Source: Winslowiella toletana (GTDB lineage: Bacteria > Pseudomonadota > Gammaproteobacteria > Enterobacterales > Enterobacteriaceae). From it: a stretch of 64,000 bases of DNA. Where the stretch lies: NCBI RefSeq assembly GCF_017875465.1, contig NZ_JAGGMQ010000001.1, positions 1,550,001 through 1,614,000 on the forward strand. Direction: 5' to 3'. Positions within the stretch are counted from its first letter, which is position 1. Every line of letters begins with the position of its first letter. A program made the position numbers and the translations under genes. Below the pieces are notes generated by a model. That model saw only the letters and a list, made by a program, of their open reading frames with translations, was not told the origin of the DNA and did not search any database. Positions 36,107 to 46,211 of the stretch are shown piece by piece.

Positions 36107-37777
36107 TTAAAACACCAGTGAAATACGGTAGTAGGCGGTGAGATGATCTGGCGCCAGCCAGTCGGGGTACTTCACCGGGATACCAAGGGTAAATTGGGTT
36201 GCCACATAGCGATTGGTGGTGCCCAGGCCGATAGCGCTGCCCCATAAGGTGCCGGACGCCCAGGGGTCATATTGATCCTGTTGCAGCCAGCCGCCATCCA
36301 CCGCCGCAAGGGCGCTGACCTGGCCGATCACCGGCAGGGTAAACAGGGTGTAATTGATTTCGTTACGCAGATAGCCGCCGTTATCGCCGGAGAGGTACTG
36401 CTCTTTAAAACCGCGCACCGAGCTTTCGCCACCCAGCGTTAAGCGCTCGCTGCCGTACAGCCGGTCGGGTGACCACTGGCCATACAGACTGCTTAACCAC
36501 CAGAGATCCTGCGCCAGCGGGCGCTGGAAACTGGCGCTCAGGCTCCATTTACGAAACTGTGCTTTCGGCTGGTCGGCGGTTTTATCGCCGTCGCTTTCGG
36601 CGTTAAACCAGCTGACACCGCGACTGAGGGTCGGGTTAAAGGTGGCGACGCCGCCCGCCAGTTTTTGCGTATGGTTAATGCCGAATTGCAGGCTGGTAAG
36701 CTTGCGGCTGCTGCTCTGCAACAGGGCGTCATTCAGCCAGTTGCGGCTGATATGGTGGCTGATACCGGCCATTACGCCGCTCTTCATATCACCGTTGCGA
36801 AAAACCACCCAGTTACCGGTCAGACGATGAACCTGACTGTCGCCACGGGAGTACCACGCAAAGCCCTGATTATCGAAGGTGCTGCGATAGTCACTGCGGC
36901 TGTAGCTGTAATCCAGCAAACCATAACCCCAGGGAATACTGACGCCGGTTTGCAGATTGCTGGCATCGCCAGCGGTAGAAAAGTCGCTGCTGCGTCCGCC
37001 GCCGATAAACCATTTATCGGCCAGCCCGAGCAGGTTATTCGCCACCAGCGAGGCGTTAAGCTGGCCAGTACCGGTACTTTTCTGGCCGCTATTATCAAAA
37101 CCGAAGGATGCAGTTAACGGAAATTCTGGTGTCGCCGTCAGGTTAACAATCGAGTAGCCCGCCTGATCGCCCGGCAGAATCTCTATCTGCGCAGGCTGGC
37201 TGCGCAGGCGATTAATCTGTTCCATTCCCTGCTCAATATCGCGCAGATTAAGCACCTTGCCTTGCAGACCCGGGAAGGCCATATACAGCTGGCGTGATGG
37301 CGTATTATCCATCACGATTTTTTGTAATTTCCCTTCCAGTACCGGAATATGCAATTCTCCGGAACTGAGATCCTGTTCGACCAGAAAAGCCCGACTGGTA
37401 ACGTAACCGCGACTGATATACCAGTCAGAGATTTGCGCCACCATTTGACTTATTTTGGTAATACCCAGACACTGATTGATAAACGGAGCAGTAATTCGTT
37501 CGCGTACTGATGGCGATAATAATGTCGCCTGCTCAATCTGAATCGAATGAATAATAAAGCAGCGCTGTTCGTCGCTTGGCTGATGATTGACTTCGGGCTT
37601 TGGCAACATAAAACTGCGGCTGAGTTCTTCACGCTGTTGCTGGTTTTGCTGCAACAGTGACTGCTGTGTTTGCTGTTGCTGGTCACGCTCAGCGGGTGTC
37701 ACCGGCGCGGCCCAGGCCGGCGCGCCAGTCAGCGCCATCAGGGCGAGCATGTGTTTCCATACACGGAAAGTGATCAT
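36107..37777 (-). CDS. cdiB: CdiB two-partner secretion outer-membrane transporter
   Basis: Omp85/TpsB transporter of about 556 residues that exports CdiA. Signal peptide from ATG 37777 (MITFRVWKHMLALMALTGAP then AWA); a Gln-rich stretch (about 30-50) leading to the plug-helix area; two POTRA domains (about 60-200, with CLGITKISQMVAQISDWYISRG); and a 16-strand barrel with the VRGFKEQYL loop motif near residue 455. The frame continues upstream to 37825, but that start would spoil the signal peptide. Six bases separate it from cdiA, so the order is cdiBAI. Confidence 0.92.
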   Translation of the reverse strand: MITFRVWKHMLALMALTGAPAWAAPVTPAERDQQQQTQQSLLQQNQQQREELSRSFMLPKPEVNHQPSDEQRCFIIHSIQIEQATLLSPSVRERITAPFINQCLGITKISQMVAQISDWYISRGYVTSRAFLVEQDLSSGELHIPVLEGKLQKIVMDNTPSRQLYMAFPGLQGKVLNLRDIEQGMEQINRLRSQPAQIEILPGDQAGYSIVNLTATPEFPLTASFGFDNSGQKSTGTGQLNASLVANNLLGLADKWFIGGGRSSDFSTAGDASNLQTGVSIPWGYGLLDYSYSRSDYRSTFDNQGFAWYSRGDSQVHRLTGNWVVFRNGDMKSGVMAGISHHISRNWLNDALLQSSSRKLTSLQFGINHTQKLAGGVATFNPTLSRGVSWFNAESDGDKTADQPKAQFRKWSLSASFQRPLAQDLWWLSSLYGQWSPDRLYGSERLTLGGESSVRGFKEQYLSGDNGGYLRNEINYTLFTLPVIGQVSALAAVDGGWLQQDQYDPWASGTLWGSAIGLGTTNRYVATQFTLGIPVKYPDWLAPDHLTAYYRISLVF

Positions 37778-38072
37778 AATAAACAGATAATTCTGATGAA
37801 CAAAGAATGCGCAACAGATTACCATTAATATTTAGAAATACAGTTTACTCAGACTAATAAAAGATTAAATATAATAAATTGCGCTTAAGATAAGCGCAGA
37901 ACAAATAATAAAGCCAAATTAGTTATCATAATTAACAAAATAGCAGCATACTGTAGCGCAGAAATAAATAAGACTACAATCTCCCTTACAATCTCCTGAC
38001 AGTGCGTTATTTGCATTATCCATATTTATTTAACAATAAAGATAACGCAAATTAACGCTCTGCTGGTTATTA
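37778..38072. other. AT-rich spacer between cdiB and the Csu-type operon
   Basis: Strongly AT-rich, no gene. Must hold the cdiBAI promoter (minus strand) and the end of the pilus transcript. No clear terminator or regulator site was picked. Confidence 0.4.
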
Positions 38073-39068
38073 TCAGAACGATAAATCAACCACCACATTA
38101 TCAGTGTAATTACCGGCTGCTGGCGTATTCTGGGTAGCCAGTACTTTGGCGGTGTAACTATAAGTGCGCGTGACGCCATCGGTGCTGGTGGTACTGGCGT
38201 TGGCGCTGCTCTGACGCTCGCTGCCCGTTGGTCCCCAGCGGTCAGTTGTGGAAGAGCCTTTATAAATCTCATAGCTAAGCATCGCGCTGCCATTGGCCAT
38301 ATTGCGCACATTGCCTGCCGCATGGGAGCCATTGCTTAAACCTACAGTATAGGTGCTGCCTTTGGTGCAAATTACACTGATTGACTGCGATACGGGCATA
38401 AAGCTACTGACCAGCGGCGCGCTGCCGAAGCTGACATTGGGGGCGGTGATGGTGGTGCAGTCATTGGTGACAACCATAGTGACAGTGATCGGAATAGTGC
38501 CGGATCCGTTTTGATCCTGACCGGAAAGACAGATCAATCCCCCTATCCCCAGCCCGGTACAGATACGATAGGTTACCGCGACATTTAAGGTGACGGTATA
38601 AGTGCCAGCGGCCACCGGCTGACTGGGTAACATAGTGCGCAAATAGAGCGGCAGGGCAAAGTTATAGGTGCCGCCCAGCCCGAGGTTAAGCAGCGAACTG
38701 GAGCTGTAGGTTACCGGCGTGGCGCCGATGGTCATCTCGGTTGCGCAGGTCGATACCGAACAGAGCTGCACCGGAATATTATCGCTGCCGGTATCGCCTG
38801 CGCGTTTCATAATGCCGCGCGCGCTGGCGACATTGGTGGCGGATCCCAGCGCCAGGGTGATGTTATTGCTGTTCAGTAAGCCGATAATCAGGCCTGAGCC
38901 GCAGTTGACGTTGGCGGTAGTGGAAGTGGAGCTGACCGCGCTACCGACCGTAAATGAAGTCACGGTGCCAAAGCTGGCGCTTGAGGCGGGCAGGGTACAG
39001 GCCGCCTGACTGCTGGCGGCAAATCCGAGGGCGATCAGCGCGATAAAGACGGATAAGAGTCGGTTCAT
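38073..39068 (-). CDS. Csu-type pilus tip adhesin (SCPU, two domains)
   Basis: 331-residue secreted protein with signal peptide (MNRLLSVFIALIALGFAASSQAA, cut near 22) and two spore coat U (SCPU) domains, about 25-175 and 195-331, each with Cys pairs; ends AGNYTDNVVVDLSF, the usual donor-strand-like end. The two-domain build and place after the usher match CsuE, the tip adhesin of archaic chaperone-usher pili. Overlaps the usher stop as ATGA. Confidence 0.85.
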   Translation of the reverse strand: MNRLLSVFIALIALGFAASSQAACTLPASSASFGTVTSFTVGSAVSSTSTTANVNCGSGLIIGLLNSNNITLALGSATNVASARGIMKRAGDTGSDNIPVQLCSVSTCATEMTIGATPVTYSSSSLLNLGLGGTYNFALPLYLRTMLPSQPVAAGTYTVTLNVAVTYRICTGLGIGGLICLSGQDQNGSGTIPITVTMVVTNDCTTITAPNVSFGSAPLVSSFMPVSQSISVICTKGSTYTVGLSNGSHAAGNVRNMANGSAMLSYEIYKGSSTTDRWGPTGSERQSSANASTTSTDGVTRTYSYTAKVLATQNTPAAGNYTDNVVVDLSF

Positions 39069-41515
39069 GGTCGGTTTCCTGAAAGCGTATTGGTTTGTGG
39101 CGCGCTGGAAGCCCCCGCAGGCAGCGGCGGCAATGAGCAGATTAACGGGCCATAAGTGTTCAGCGCTTTCGGCTGGCCTCCGGCAATCGCTAAGCGGGTT
39201 TCGCAGCGGCGACCATCCGGGGTCAGCGCGGCTATCGGGTTATCCGCCGCCAGATTGTCCATCCAGACGATACCATCCCAGCCGACATATTCTGTCGCCT
39301 GGCCCGGACGCATAATCTGCGTCGAAACCGGCAGCGGCTGACCATTTTGATCGTGCAAAACCACGCTGGCCGCGCGCAGAGTTTCAATCGGGAAGTTCAG
39401 CAGATAGCCACTCTGGCGCTTCACCGCAAAACGTTGCTCAACCCGTGAAGCTGTCATATCGGCAGGCAGATCGAGGGTGTCGATATCATATTTCGCCGGA
39501 TAATAGGAGCTGATGCCCGGCACCAGCAGATAGCCCTGCTTATCGGTTTTGCCCATCGACTGATTCTCATAACGTACGTTGACATCCGGGTAACCGGTTT
39601 TTACCAGCACAAAGGCATCGTTAACCGCATTGGCGGCAAAGAATCCGCCATCCATTAACACCAGCGCACCGGAGAGATCCGCCCATTCGGTGGTGTTGTC
39701 GTCGCTGCCATAGAAGCCCGCTGAGGTTTCCATCTTCTGCGTGCGCCAGTTCAGACTGCCCTGGCGGTAATCCCCTCCGGTGCTCTGATTCGCCCAGGAG
39801 GCGTCCCAGGCGATACCGCCATCACTCGGCATCGAACGTGATACCCAGGCGCGCTGGGTAGCGCCGCCCTGCTGATCGCGCTCAACACTCAGGCTGGCGT
39901 TGCCATGTTCACCAAACGGAATCATCAGCGAGATAGCGCCGGTCCAGTCCCCCTGCTGCTGATCGCGGCTGGCGGAGATATACAGGCTGCTGCTGCCCCA
40001 GATATTTTTACTCCAGGAGAGATTCCATAAACGGGTACGATCGCCTGCGCCACCGGTGATATCGATAAAGGCGGCGCCAATGCTGCCATAACGATCCAGT
40101 GAAATACTGGCGTTGTACTGTGCGCTGCGGCGACTCAGCGTATAGCTACTGCTGGCGGTGCTGCCCAGGCGATTGCCATATAGCGCCAGATCGCCGAATT
40201 CGCTGGTGCGCAGCGTATGCTGGGTGCCGACGCTAAACCAGTTGGCATTATATTGATAACCCCAGCTGTATTGGGTGCCGGTCTGGCCTGACATCTGGCT
40301 CTGCGCCACTGCGCCATTAATCACCCCCAACGGCCCCATTTTGACCTGCGCCCCGCCGCCGCCCAGCGCCAGCGATTCCGCCCCCTCGGCATGGGTTTCC
40401 AGCGTCAGCCAGTCGGTGGCGCCATAACGATATGAGCCGCTGACCGCCGCCGGGCCATAATCGAAATTGCTGATGCCATAATTTTCACGGATCGACCCGG
40501 CGGCAAAGGAGAAATCAGATAAACCGGGTTTCAGCAGATTGCTGGAAACATAGAAAGGCAGTGTGGTGGTCACCTGGCGCCCGACCGCATCGGTGGTGAC
40601 AATCACCGCATTACCGGCGCCGTTAACAAACGGCATATTGGTCAGCGAGTAAGGGCCAGGCTGCACATCATTTGAGCTGTTACGGTAACCATTAATAAAC
40701 AGATCAACGGTTGATGGCACCGACGCCTGACCGGCAAAGGTCGGTAACGGGTAGGTCACCAGATCCGGACGCAGCGAGAAGTCGCGGCCAATCTGCAACC
40801 CGCCAAGGCGCACGCTACTGCTCCATGACAGCGCGTCGGTCACCAGATCACCTGCGCGCCAGCTGAGCGTGTCGGCTTCATCCTGGTTGGTCCAGAAGGT
40901 GTCATAACGCAGATAACCTTCATCAAGCGTTCCGGCGCCGCCTTCCAGCTGCTGCTGCCAGGTGCCGTTGCTGACAAACTGACCCGCATCGCCAAACAGA
41001 CGAAATTCATTCCATGCCGAAAGACGGGTGCCGCTGCTCTCGGTACGGCTGGCATAAAAGTCATAGTTAATCAGCGCGCCGGTACTGGTGCGTCCCGGAT
41101 AGCGCGGCCCTTTCGTTTCACCATCAATGGTCTGCGCTGGCAGCCAGCCGGCAGGCACGGTTAACAGAATGCGCTGACGCTGACTGTCGTACTCCGCCTT
41201 TACTTCCGGCATCGCCGACACATCCACCTGTGGAGCGCCCAGTTTCTCCTGCGGCAGACCGGCGCGTTGCAGATCCCCGGCGCGAATCAGGTAGTGTCCA
41301 TCACGAAACTCAACCGGCACAATATCGCCGTTATCGCGCCCGTTCACTACCAGACCCAGCATATATTGCTGGTTACTGGCGCCACTGGTCACCGCTGGCG
41401 GCGGCGGTAAAGCGTCATAGGTTTCCGCACTGCCGGCTGACGGAAACAGGCAACTTAACAGCGCAGTCATCAACAGCGAGTAACGTTGCGGAGGAGCCAG
41501 CGAAGAAGTGCTCAT
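39065..41515 (-). CDS. Archaic (Csu-type) fimbrial usher
   Basis: 816-residue outer-membrane usher, CsuD-like. Signal peptide to about residue 29, N-terminal domain (YMLGLVVNGRDNGDIVPVEF), 24-strand barrel with plug (VDLFINGYRNSSNDVQPGPYSLTNMPFVNGAG near 270-300) and C-terminal domains (NQSMGKTDKQGYLLVPG). It assembles subunits brought by the chaperone. Length and motifs fit the archaic family rather than classical type 1 ushers. Three bases separate it from the chaperone gene. Confidence 0.92.
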   Translation of the reverse strand: MSTSSLAPPQRYSLLMTALLSCLFPSAGSAETYDALPPPPAVTSGASNQQYMLGLVVNGRDNGDIVPVEFRDGHYLIRAGDLQRAGLPQEKLGAPQVDVSAMPEVKAEYDSQRQRILLTVPAGWLPAQTIDGETKGPRYPGRTSTGALINYDFYASRTESSGTRLSAWNEFRLFGDAGQFVSNGTWQQQLEGGAGTLDEGYLRYDTFWTNQDEADTLSWRAGDLVTDALSWSSSVRLGGLQIGRDFSLRPDLVTYPLPTFAGQASVPSTVDLFINGYRNSSNDVQPGPYSLTNMPFVNGAGNAVIVTTDAVGRQVTTTLPFYVSSNLLKPGLSDFSFAAGSIRENYGISNFDYGPAAVSGSYRYGATDWLTLETHAEGAESLALGGGGAQVKMGPLGVINGAVAQSQMSGQTGTQYSWGYQYNANWFSVGTQHTLRTSEFGDLALYGNRLGSTASSSYTLSRRSAQYNASISLDRYGSIGAAFIDITGGAGDRTRLWNLSWSKNIWGSSSLYISASRDQQQGDWTGAISLMIPFGEHGNASLSVERDQQGGATQRAWVSRSMPSDGGIAWDASWANQSTGGDYRQGSLNWRTQKMETSAGFYGSDDNTTEWADLSGALVLMDGGFFAANAVNDAFVLVKTGYPDVNVRYENQSMGKTDKQGYLLVPGISSYYPAKYDIDTLDLPADMTASRVEQRFAVKRQSGYLLNFPIETLRAASVVLHDQNGQPLPVSTQIMRPGQATEYVGWDGIVWMDNLAADNPIAALTPDGRRCETRLAIAGGQPKALNTYGPLICSLPPLPAGASSAPQTNTLSGNRP

Positions 41516-41518
41516 CCG

Positions 41519-42220
41519 TTAGCGTGAACCGGTACTGCGCCAGCTTTTATTATTCAGTTCCGCTGCCAGCTCGGAACTGGCCGAAGCCGGGAACGGCAGC
41601 GGCCAGCGATACGTAGAATTAGCCAGCACATAGCCCAGCAGACCGTCGGACAAACTACGCCCGCCAAGCGTCACTTTACTCAGACGCGCATGACCGGCGC
41701 CACGATTGGTCATCTCAAGGAAAGGTTTGCCCTGCTGACGGACAATCTGCCAGCTTAGTTGCGGTCTGGCGCTGTCCGCGTCAAGGCCGTTGCCGTAGAC
41801 AAATAACGGTACCGAATAGCGCATCTGGAAATTCAGCCCGGCCTGATTATCTCCCGGCTGCTGCGGCGTGGGAATCTCATCGAGTAGCACGCGATAAGCC
41901 GCCTCTTGTCCGGTTGGCGGTGCGGTCTGCTTAATCAGACGTACCAGCTGTTTCTGCCCCGGCTCAATGCGCACCAGCGGTGGACTGGCCACCAGCTGTT
42001 GCTGGGTCTGATACTGCTCCTGTCCATTGACCTGCGCCCAGCTAAACACGCGTACCTGCATCAGGGTGGTGCTGGCGCCACGATTCTCCAGCCATAACTC
42101 AGTCGCTTTCTCGTCGCCGACGATTTTAGGATCGATGGGCCAAATCAGCACCGAGTTACCTGCGTGGGCAACAGTGGCAAACAGGGATGCCAGAAAAAGC
42201 AGTGCGGCGCGGATATTCAT
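41519..42220 (-). CDS. Archaic (Csu-type) periplasmic pilus chaperone
   Basis: 233-residue PapD-like chaperone, CsuC-like, with signal peptide (MNIRAALLFLASLFATVAHA) and two Ig-like domains. Family stretches are WPIDPKIVGDEKATELWLEN, IEPGQKQLVRLI near 100 and YVLANSTYRWPL near the end. It delivers SCPU subunits to the usher by donor-strand complementation. It sits between the subunit genes and the usher in the usual Csu order. Confidence 0.92.
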   Translation of the reverse strand: MNIRAALLFLASLFATVAHAGNSVLIWPIDPKIVGDEKATELWLENRGASTTLMQVRVFSWAQVNGQEQYQTQQQLVASPPLVRIEPGQKQLVRLIKQTAPPTGQEAAYRVLLDEIPTPQQPGDNQAGLNFQMRYSVPLFVYGNGLDADSARPQLSWQIVRQQGKPFLEMTNRGAGHARLSKVTLGGRSLSDGLLGYVLANSTYRWPLPFPASASSELAAELNNKSWRSTGSR

Positions 42221-42251
42221 GCCTGATGTCCTTATAAAGAGAAGTAAAGCA

Positions 42252-42782
42252 TTACCAGCTCAGGGTAATGGTCAGCGTGTCAGTGTAATTTCCGGCTCGG
42301 TTGACACCGTTGAGTTGCAGCAGGCCATAAATCGGTAAGGTGATGTTATTAGCATTGCTGTAGCTCAACGCGACGTTCTGATTGACCGGGATTTCACTGG
42401 CAGCGCTGTGGCTGGAGCTGGTAAAAATTTTGTAGCCGACAACATTACTGAAGTTCGCCAGTTTCAGGTTACGGGTCGTGGAGTAGTTGCTGCCGCCATT
42501 AATGCTCATATTCAGGGTGGTGCCAGGGGTGCAGGCCAGGGTGAAAGTGGAGCTCTGTACATAGCTGGCGCTGACGCTGCTGGTTTCGACACCGGATCGT
42601 GTGCCGAAATCAAGTGCGCCAAATACGCCGGTGTTAGTACTGGAAACCACGCAGCCCGCCACAATCGATGCGGCGACCTGAAAGGTCTGCGTCGGCAATG
42701 ACTGTGCACTGCTGACATACAGCATCAGCAACATGCACAGCGGCCGTACGCAGACCGCGATAATCCATGGCTTCCCCGGCAC
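42252..42782 (-). CDS. Csu-type minor pilus subunit (SCPU)
   Basis: 176-residue secreted SCPU-domain protein. Signal peptide MPGKPWIIAVCVRPLCMLLM plus following residues, mature part QTFQVAASIVAGCVVSS with Cys pair (GCVVSS, LACTPGT) and C-terminal AGNYTDTLTITLSW. The start is GTG 42782, supported by GGGAGGT five bases upstream. Comparable to CsuA or CsuB of the Acinetobacter system; only one such gene is present here, against two there. Confidence 0.82.
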   Translation of the reverse strand: MPGKPWIIAVCVRPLCMLLMLYVSSAQSLPTQTFQVAASIVAGCVVSSTNTGVFGALDFGTRSGVETSSVSASYVQSSTFTLACTPGTTLNMSINGGSNYSTTRNLKLANFSNVVGYKIFTSSSHSAASEIPVNQNVALSYSNANNITLPIYGLLQLNGVNRAGNYTDTLTITLSW

Positions 42783-42805
42783 TGTGACCTCCCTGCCAGC
42801 CCCGA

Positions 42806-43378
42806 TCAGTAGTTCACAGCGACATTAATGGTATCAGTGTAAGTCCCTGCGGGAATGGCGGCATTCTGACCACCACCGGTGACACGACCATAAACCGGGA
42901 AGTTAGTGCCCAGTACCGGGTCAGGCGTGCCACTGGAGACCAGATCGGCGTTGTTGGCAATTGAGGTGGCGAACCCAGCATCACTATAGAGGGTATAGGC
43001 GATGCCCTGAGTAGCATCACTGCCGAGCACCAGGTAACGCGGTGCGCTGGTTACGGTGCCATACACCGTACCTGGCGCCGGATTACTGCTGGTGATACGC
43101 ACATTGAAAGTCTGACCGGTGGTACAGCGCACATTGATGCCATTGCCTGCTGAACCCGGCGCCACCAGGGTAGCATTGAGGGTGTCAAAGGTGGCGGCGC
43201 TGCTACCGAAGTCTAAAGTACCGAAGTTAACCCCGGTCGTTGCAGTCCCGCCATTGACCAGACAACCCGTTGTCAGCGTCAGGGTGGCGTTCATTGTTCC
43301 CGTTGTGGTGGCGGCAAAGCCTGAAGAGGCAACACCGAGGCTCAGGCCACAGCCCACCAGAAAAAGCTTTATTTTCAT
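42806..43378 (-). CDS. Csu-type major pilin (SCPU)
   Basis: 190-residue secreted subunit, CsuA/B-like: signal peptide to about residue 22 (KLFLVGCGLSLGVASSGFA), mature domain GCLVNGGTATTGVNFGTLDFG, ending AGTYTDTINVAVNY. First gene of the operon, thus likely the most abundant subunit. ATG 43378 is favoured over 43384 because AAGGA lies six bases before it and would touch the upstream ATG. Confidence 0.88.
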   Translation of the reverse strand: MKIKLFLVGCGLSLGVASSGFAATTTGTMNATLTLTTGCLVNGGTATTGVNFGTLDFGSSAATFDTLNATLVAPGSAGNGINVRCTTGQTFNVRITSSNPAPGTVYGTVTSAPRYLVLGSDATQGIAYTLYSDAGFATSIANNADLVSSGTPDPVLGTNFPVYGRVTGGGQNAAIPAGTYTDTINVAVNY

Positions 43379-43931
43379 AACCATTCCTTACAGATAAGAG
43401 TGATTTGTGTGCTTTCCAGTCTGGTGAGCAATCAGCAACAAGAAATAAAAAAACGTAATGTTTTCGCTCTGAATGGCGATATTAAGAGTTTCTCTGCGTG
43501 CGACCCCAAGGTTTGCATTTATCATCACACATCAGATTTATTTACTATAGAACAGGCTGGTAGTAATCGTCAGCGCAAAGTCAAAAATTATACTTAAGTT
43601 TTATTTTCAGGCTGATTAATGATTTACCCGCGTGACAAATCAAGGCTTACGCTGCGCTTACAAAGATAATGTCGACAGGATCTATCCGAATTTTGGTTCG
43701 GATGGTATTTTTAGGGAATATCAAACGATATTAATTAACTTAATAAATTATATGGGTATTCATCGTCAGCGATGAGCGCCACGTGACTCAGACTTTCCTT
43801 AGATGAAAAATAACTCGCGCAGCAGTTAATACGTAGTGCTGGCGGCATAATTCTGAGCACGACATAACAATAATTTTTATATAACCGACCAGCATCTCTG
43901 GCGGTGTTCTTGGCCACACGAGGAATGAGTC
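43379..43931. other. Divergent intergenic region, pilus operon / MHYT gene 1
   Basis: Contains promoters of the Csu-type operon (minus) and of the first MHYT gene (plus). The one structured element seen is an inverted repeat, arms ATCCGAA and TTCGGAT at 43684-43703, followed by GGTATTTTT. No small gene convinces. Confidence 0.45.
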
Positions 43932-46034
43932 ATGCTCGTCACCAGTTGGGATCCTGTACTGATCGCCGTTTCCTTTTTCGTTGCATTTATCGCCTCATTT
44001 ACTGCACTTGATATCGCTGGACGGGTGGCGATATCACAGGGACGCGCCGCGCTTTACTGGCTACTGGGTGGTGGCACCGCCATGGGCATCGGCATCTGGG
44101 CGATGCATTTTATCGGTATGCTGGCGATGATGCTGCCAATGGAGATGCATTACGATTTGGCGCTGACCGGCGCTTCACTGATTAGCGCCATCGTCGCTTC
44201 AATACTGGCGCTATGGCAGGTGTGCCGCAGTGAGCTGACGCCAGCCCGCCTGATGCGCGGATCGCTGCTGCTCGCGTCTGGCGTGGCAGCGATGCACTTT
44301 ATCGGCATGCTGGCGCTGATGATCACGCCGGCCATTCAGTGGCGACCGGGGCTGGTCGCGCTGTCGCTGGTTATCGCGCTGCTGGCTTCCGGCAGCGCGA
44401 TGTGGCTGGCTTTTCATCTGCGACGCGGCGAGCGTGGGCTGCTGGCGCGTCGCGCGCTGGCGTCGATCATTTTAGGCATTGCGGTTGCGGGTATGCACTA
44501 CACCGGCATGGCTGCCGCGCAGTTCGCCGATGGCAGTGAGATGTTCACCACCGGCGTCAGCGAGCATGGTCTGGCGGTGTGGGTCACCGCCATCACCCTT
44601 GCCATCCTTGGCATTACCCTGCTGGTATCGATGCTGGAGGCGCAAATACGCACCTCGCGCTTAACCGCCCGCCTGGCGCACGCCAACCACGAGCTGGAGC
44701 AGCTCGCCACCCATGATCCGCTGACCCAATTGCCAAACCGCATTCAGCTGGAAAAGCGGCTCGATCTGGCAATCAGACAGGCCACGCAGCGTAATTCGCA
44801 CTTTGCCCTGATGCTGATGGATATCGATGGTTTTAAAGCCGTCAATGATGCTTACGGCCACCATGTTGGCGATCGGCTGCTGACCTGTGTGGCAGAACGG
44901 CTGTTAAGCCGGCTCAATGTCCGCCATACGCTGGCCCGACTGGGCGGTGATGAGTTTGTTCTGCTGCTGGAGGACGCCGGGGCCGATGATGCCGCGCAGC
45001 TTGCCGCCACGCTGGTCAGGGCCATCGAAGAACCGTTTATAATGGCGCGCTACCATGTATCGGTATCACTCAGCATTGGTATCGCGCTGTTTCCCAATGA
45101 TGGCATTGAACAACACGACCTGATGCTGAATGCCGATATGGCGATGTACCACACCAAACACAGTGGGCGTAACGGCTGGCACTTCTTTGAACCGTCGATG
45201 GGCACCCTCTCGCAACATCAGCTGCAACTGGCCAACGATCTGTGGACCGCCCTCGAGCATGATGAGCTGCGCCTGTTCTACCAGCCGAAGTTCTCTGCCG
45301 CCGATGGCGCCCTGCTGGGCTTTGAAGCGCTGCTACGCTGGCAGCACCCGCAACATGGTCTGCTGACGCCAGAGATGTTTCTGCCGCGGGCGGAAAAAAC
45401 CGGATTTATTATTTCGATCGGCAACTGGGTGATTAATGAAGCCTGTCGTCAGCTGCAAAGCTGGCGCCAGCAGGGGCATCAGCAGTGGACGGTATCAGTC
45501 AACTTATCGGAATTACAGTTTGCCCAGCGCGAGCTGATATTTACCGTCCAGCATGCGCTGCAGCACTATCAGCTGCCGGCGTCGTCACTGATGCTGGAAG
45601 TCACTGAAGCGATCGCGATGCGCGATCCGGAATTCAGTCAGCATATTATTGCGGCGCTGGCGGAACTGGGTATCAGGATATCGATCGATAATTTTGGCAT
45701 TGGCTACGCCAACCTGCTGCATCTGCAACGGCTGGCGGCAAGTGAACTAAAAATCGACCGCACATTTATCAATAAACTCAAACTGGGCAGCGACGACAGC
45801 ACCATTATCACCGCGATGGTGGCGATGGCGCAGCGCCTTAACTTACGCATTGTGGCCGAAGGAGTTGAGACCCTTGAGCAGCAACAGCTGTTAACCGGTC
45901 TGGGATTTGATACTTTGCAGGGTTATTTATTAGGTAAACCGATGCCTGCCGATCAGGTGGGCGAACTGCAGTTTATCAGTGAGGCTGCGCCACCTCCTGA
46001 TGTCGACAGCCAGCAACCGCTGGCCTCCGCCTGA
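43932..46034 (+). CDS. MHYT-GGDEF-EAL c-di-GMP enzyme, copy 1 (altered EAL motif)
   Basis: 700-residue inner-membrane signalling enzyme. Seven-helix MHYT sensor (about 1-240) with three repeats MHFIGMLAMM, MHFIGMLALM and MHYTGMAAAQ, a domain thought to sense O2, CO or NO via copper. GGDEF signature RLGGDEF intact near residue 337, no I-site Asp. EAL domain keeps FEALLRW near 463, SVNLS and EVTE, but [10 protein letters not shown] is IDNFGIGYANL near 586: the second metal-binding Asp is Asn. Phosphodiesterase activity is therefore doubtful. GAGG precedes the ATG. Confidence 0.92.
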   Translation: MLVTSWDPVLIAVSFFVAFIASFTALDIAGRVAISQGRAALYWLLGGGTAMGIGIWAMHFIGMLAMMLPMEMHYDLALTGASLISAIVASILALWQVCRSELTPARLMRGSLLLASGVAAMHFIGMLALMITPAIQWRPGLVALSLVIALLASGSAMWLAFHLRRGERGLLARRALASIILGIAVAGMHYTGMAAAQFADGSEMFTTGVSEHGLAVWVTAITLAILGITLLVSMLEAQIRTSRLTARLAHANHELEQLATHDPLTQLPNRIQLEKRLDLAIRQATQRNSHFALMLMDIDGFKAVNDAYGHHVGDRLLTCVAERLLSRLNVRHTLARLGGDEFVLLLEDAGADDAAQLAATLVRAIEEPFIMARYHVSVSLSIGIALFPNDGIEQHDLMLNADMAMYHTKHSGRNGWHFFEPSMGTLSQHQLQLANDLWTALEHDELRLFYQPKFSAADGALLGFEALLRWQHPQHGLLTPEMFLPRAEKTGFIISIGNWVINEACRQLQSWRQQGHQQWTVSVNLSELQFAQRELIFTVQHALQHYQLPASSLMLEVTEAIAMRDPEFSQHIIAALAELGIRISIDNFGIGYANLLHLQRLAASELKIDRTFINKLKLGSDDSTIITAMVAMAQRLNLRIVAEGVETLEQQQLLTGLGFDTLQGYLLGKPMPADQVGELQFISEAAPPPDVDSQQPLASA

Positions 46035-46094
46035 AGTTAAAGCATTTACCAAAAAAACTGCTCAGTGGCATCGGTGATTTTCATCGAAGTCGGC

Positions 46095-46122
46095 TGAAGT
46101 GATAGCGGTGATCTGCCGATAT
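46095..46122 (+). promoter_or_regulatory. Weak sigma-28-like promoter before MHYT gene 2
   Basis: TGAA, 16 bases, then GCCGATAT, against the FliA consensus TAAA-N15-GCCGATAA. The -10 element is good (7 of 8); the -35 and spacing are each one off. It lies 90 bases before the ATG of the second MHYT gene. Confidence 0.3.
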
Positions 46123-46211
46123 TTCAACCTGAAAATTATTAAAAATATTGTCTTATAATACGATTAACTCTCTGCAGCCAGCTTGCTGGTTCACCGCACC
46201 TGGAAATACTT

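Noticed and set aside
43400..43597. Small plus-strand frame between pilus operon and MHYT gene
   Set aside because: No ribosome site, no protein-like pattern.
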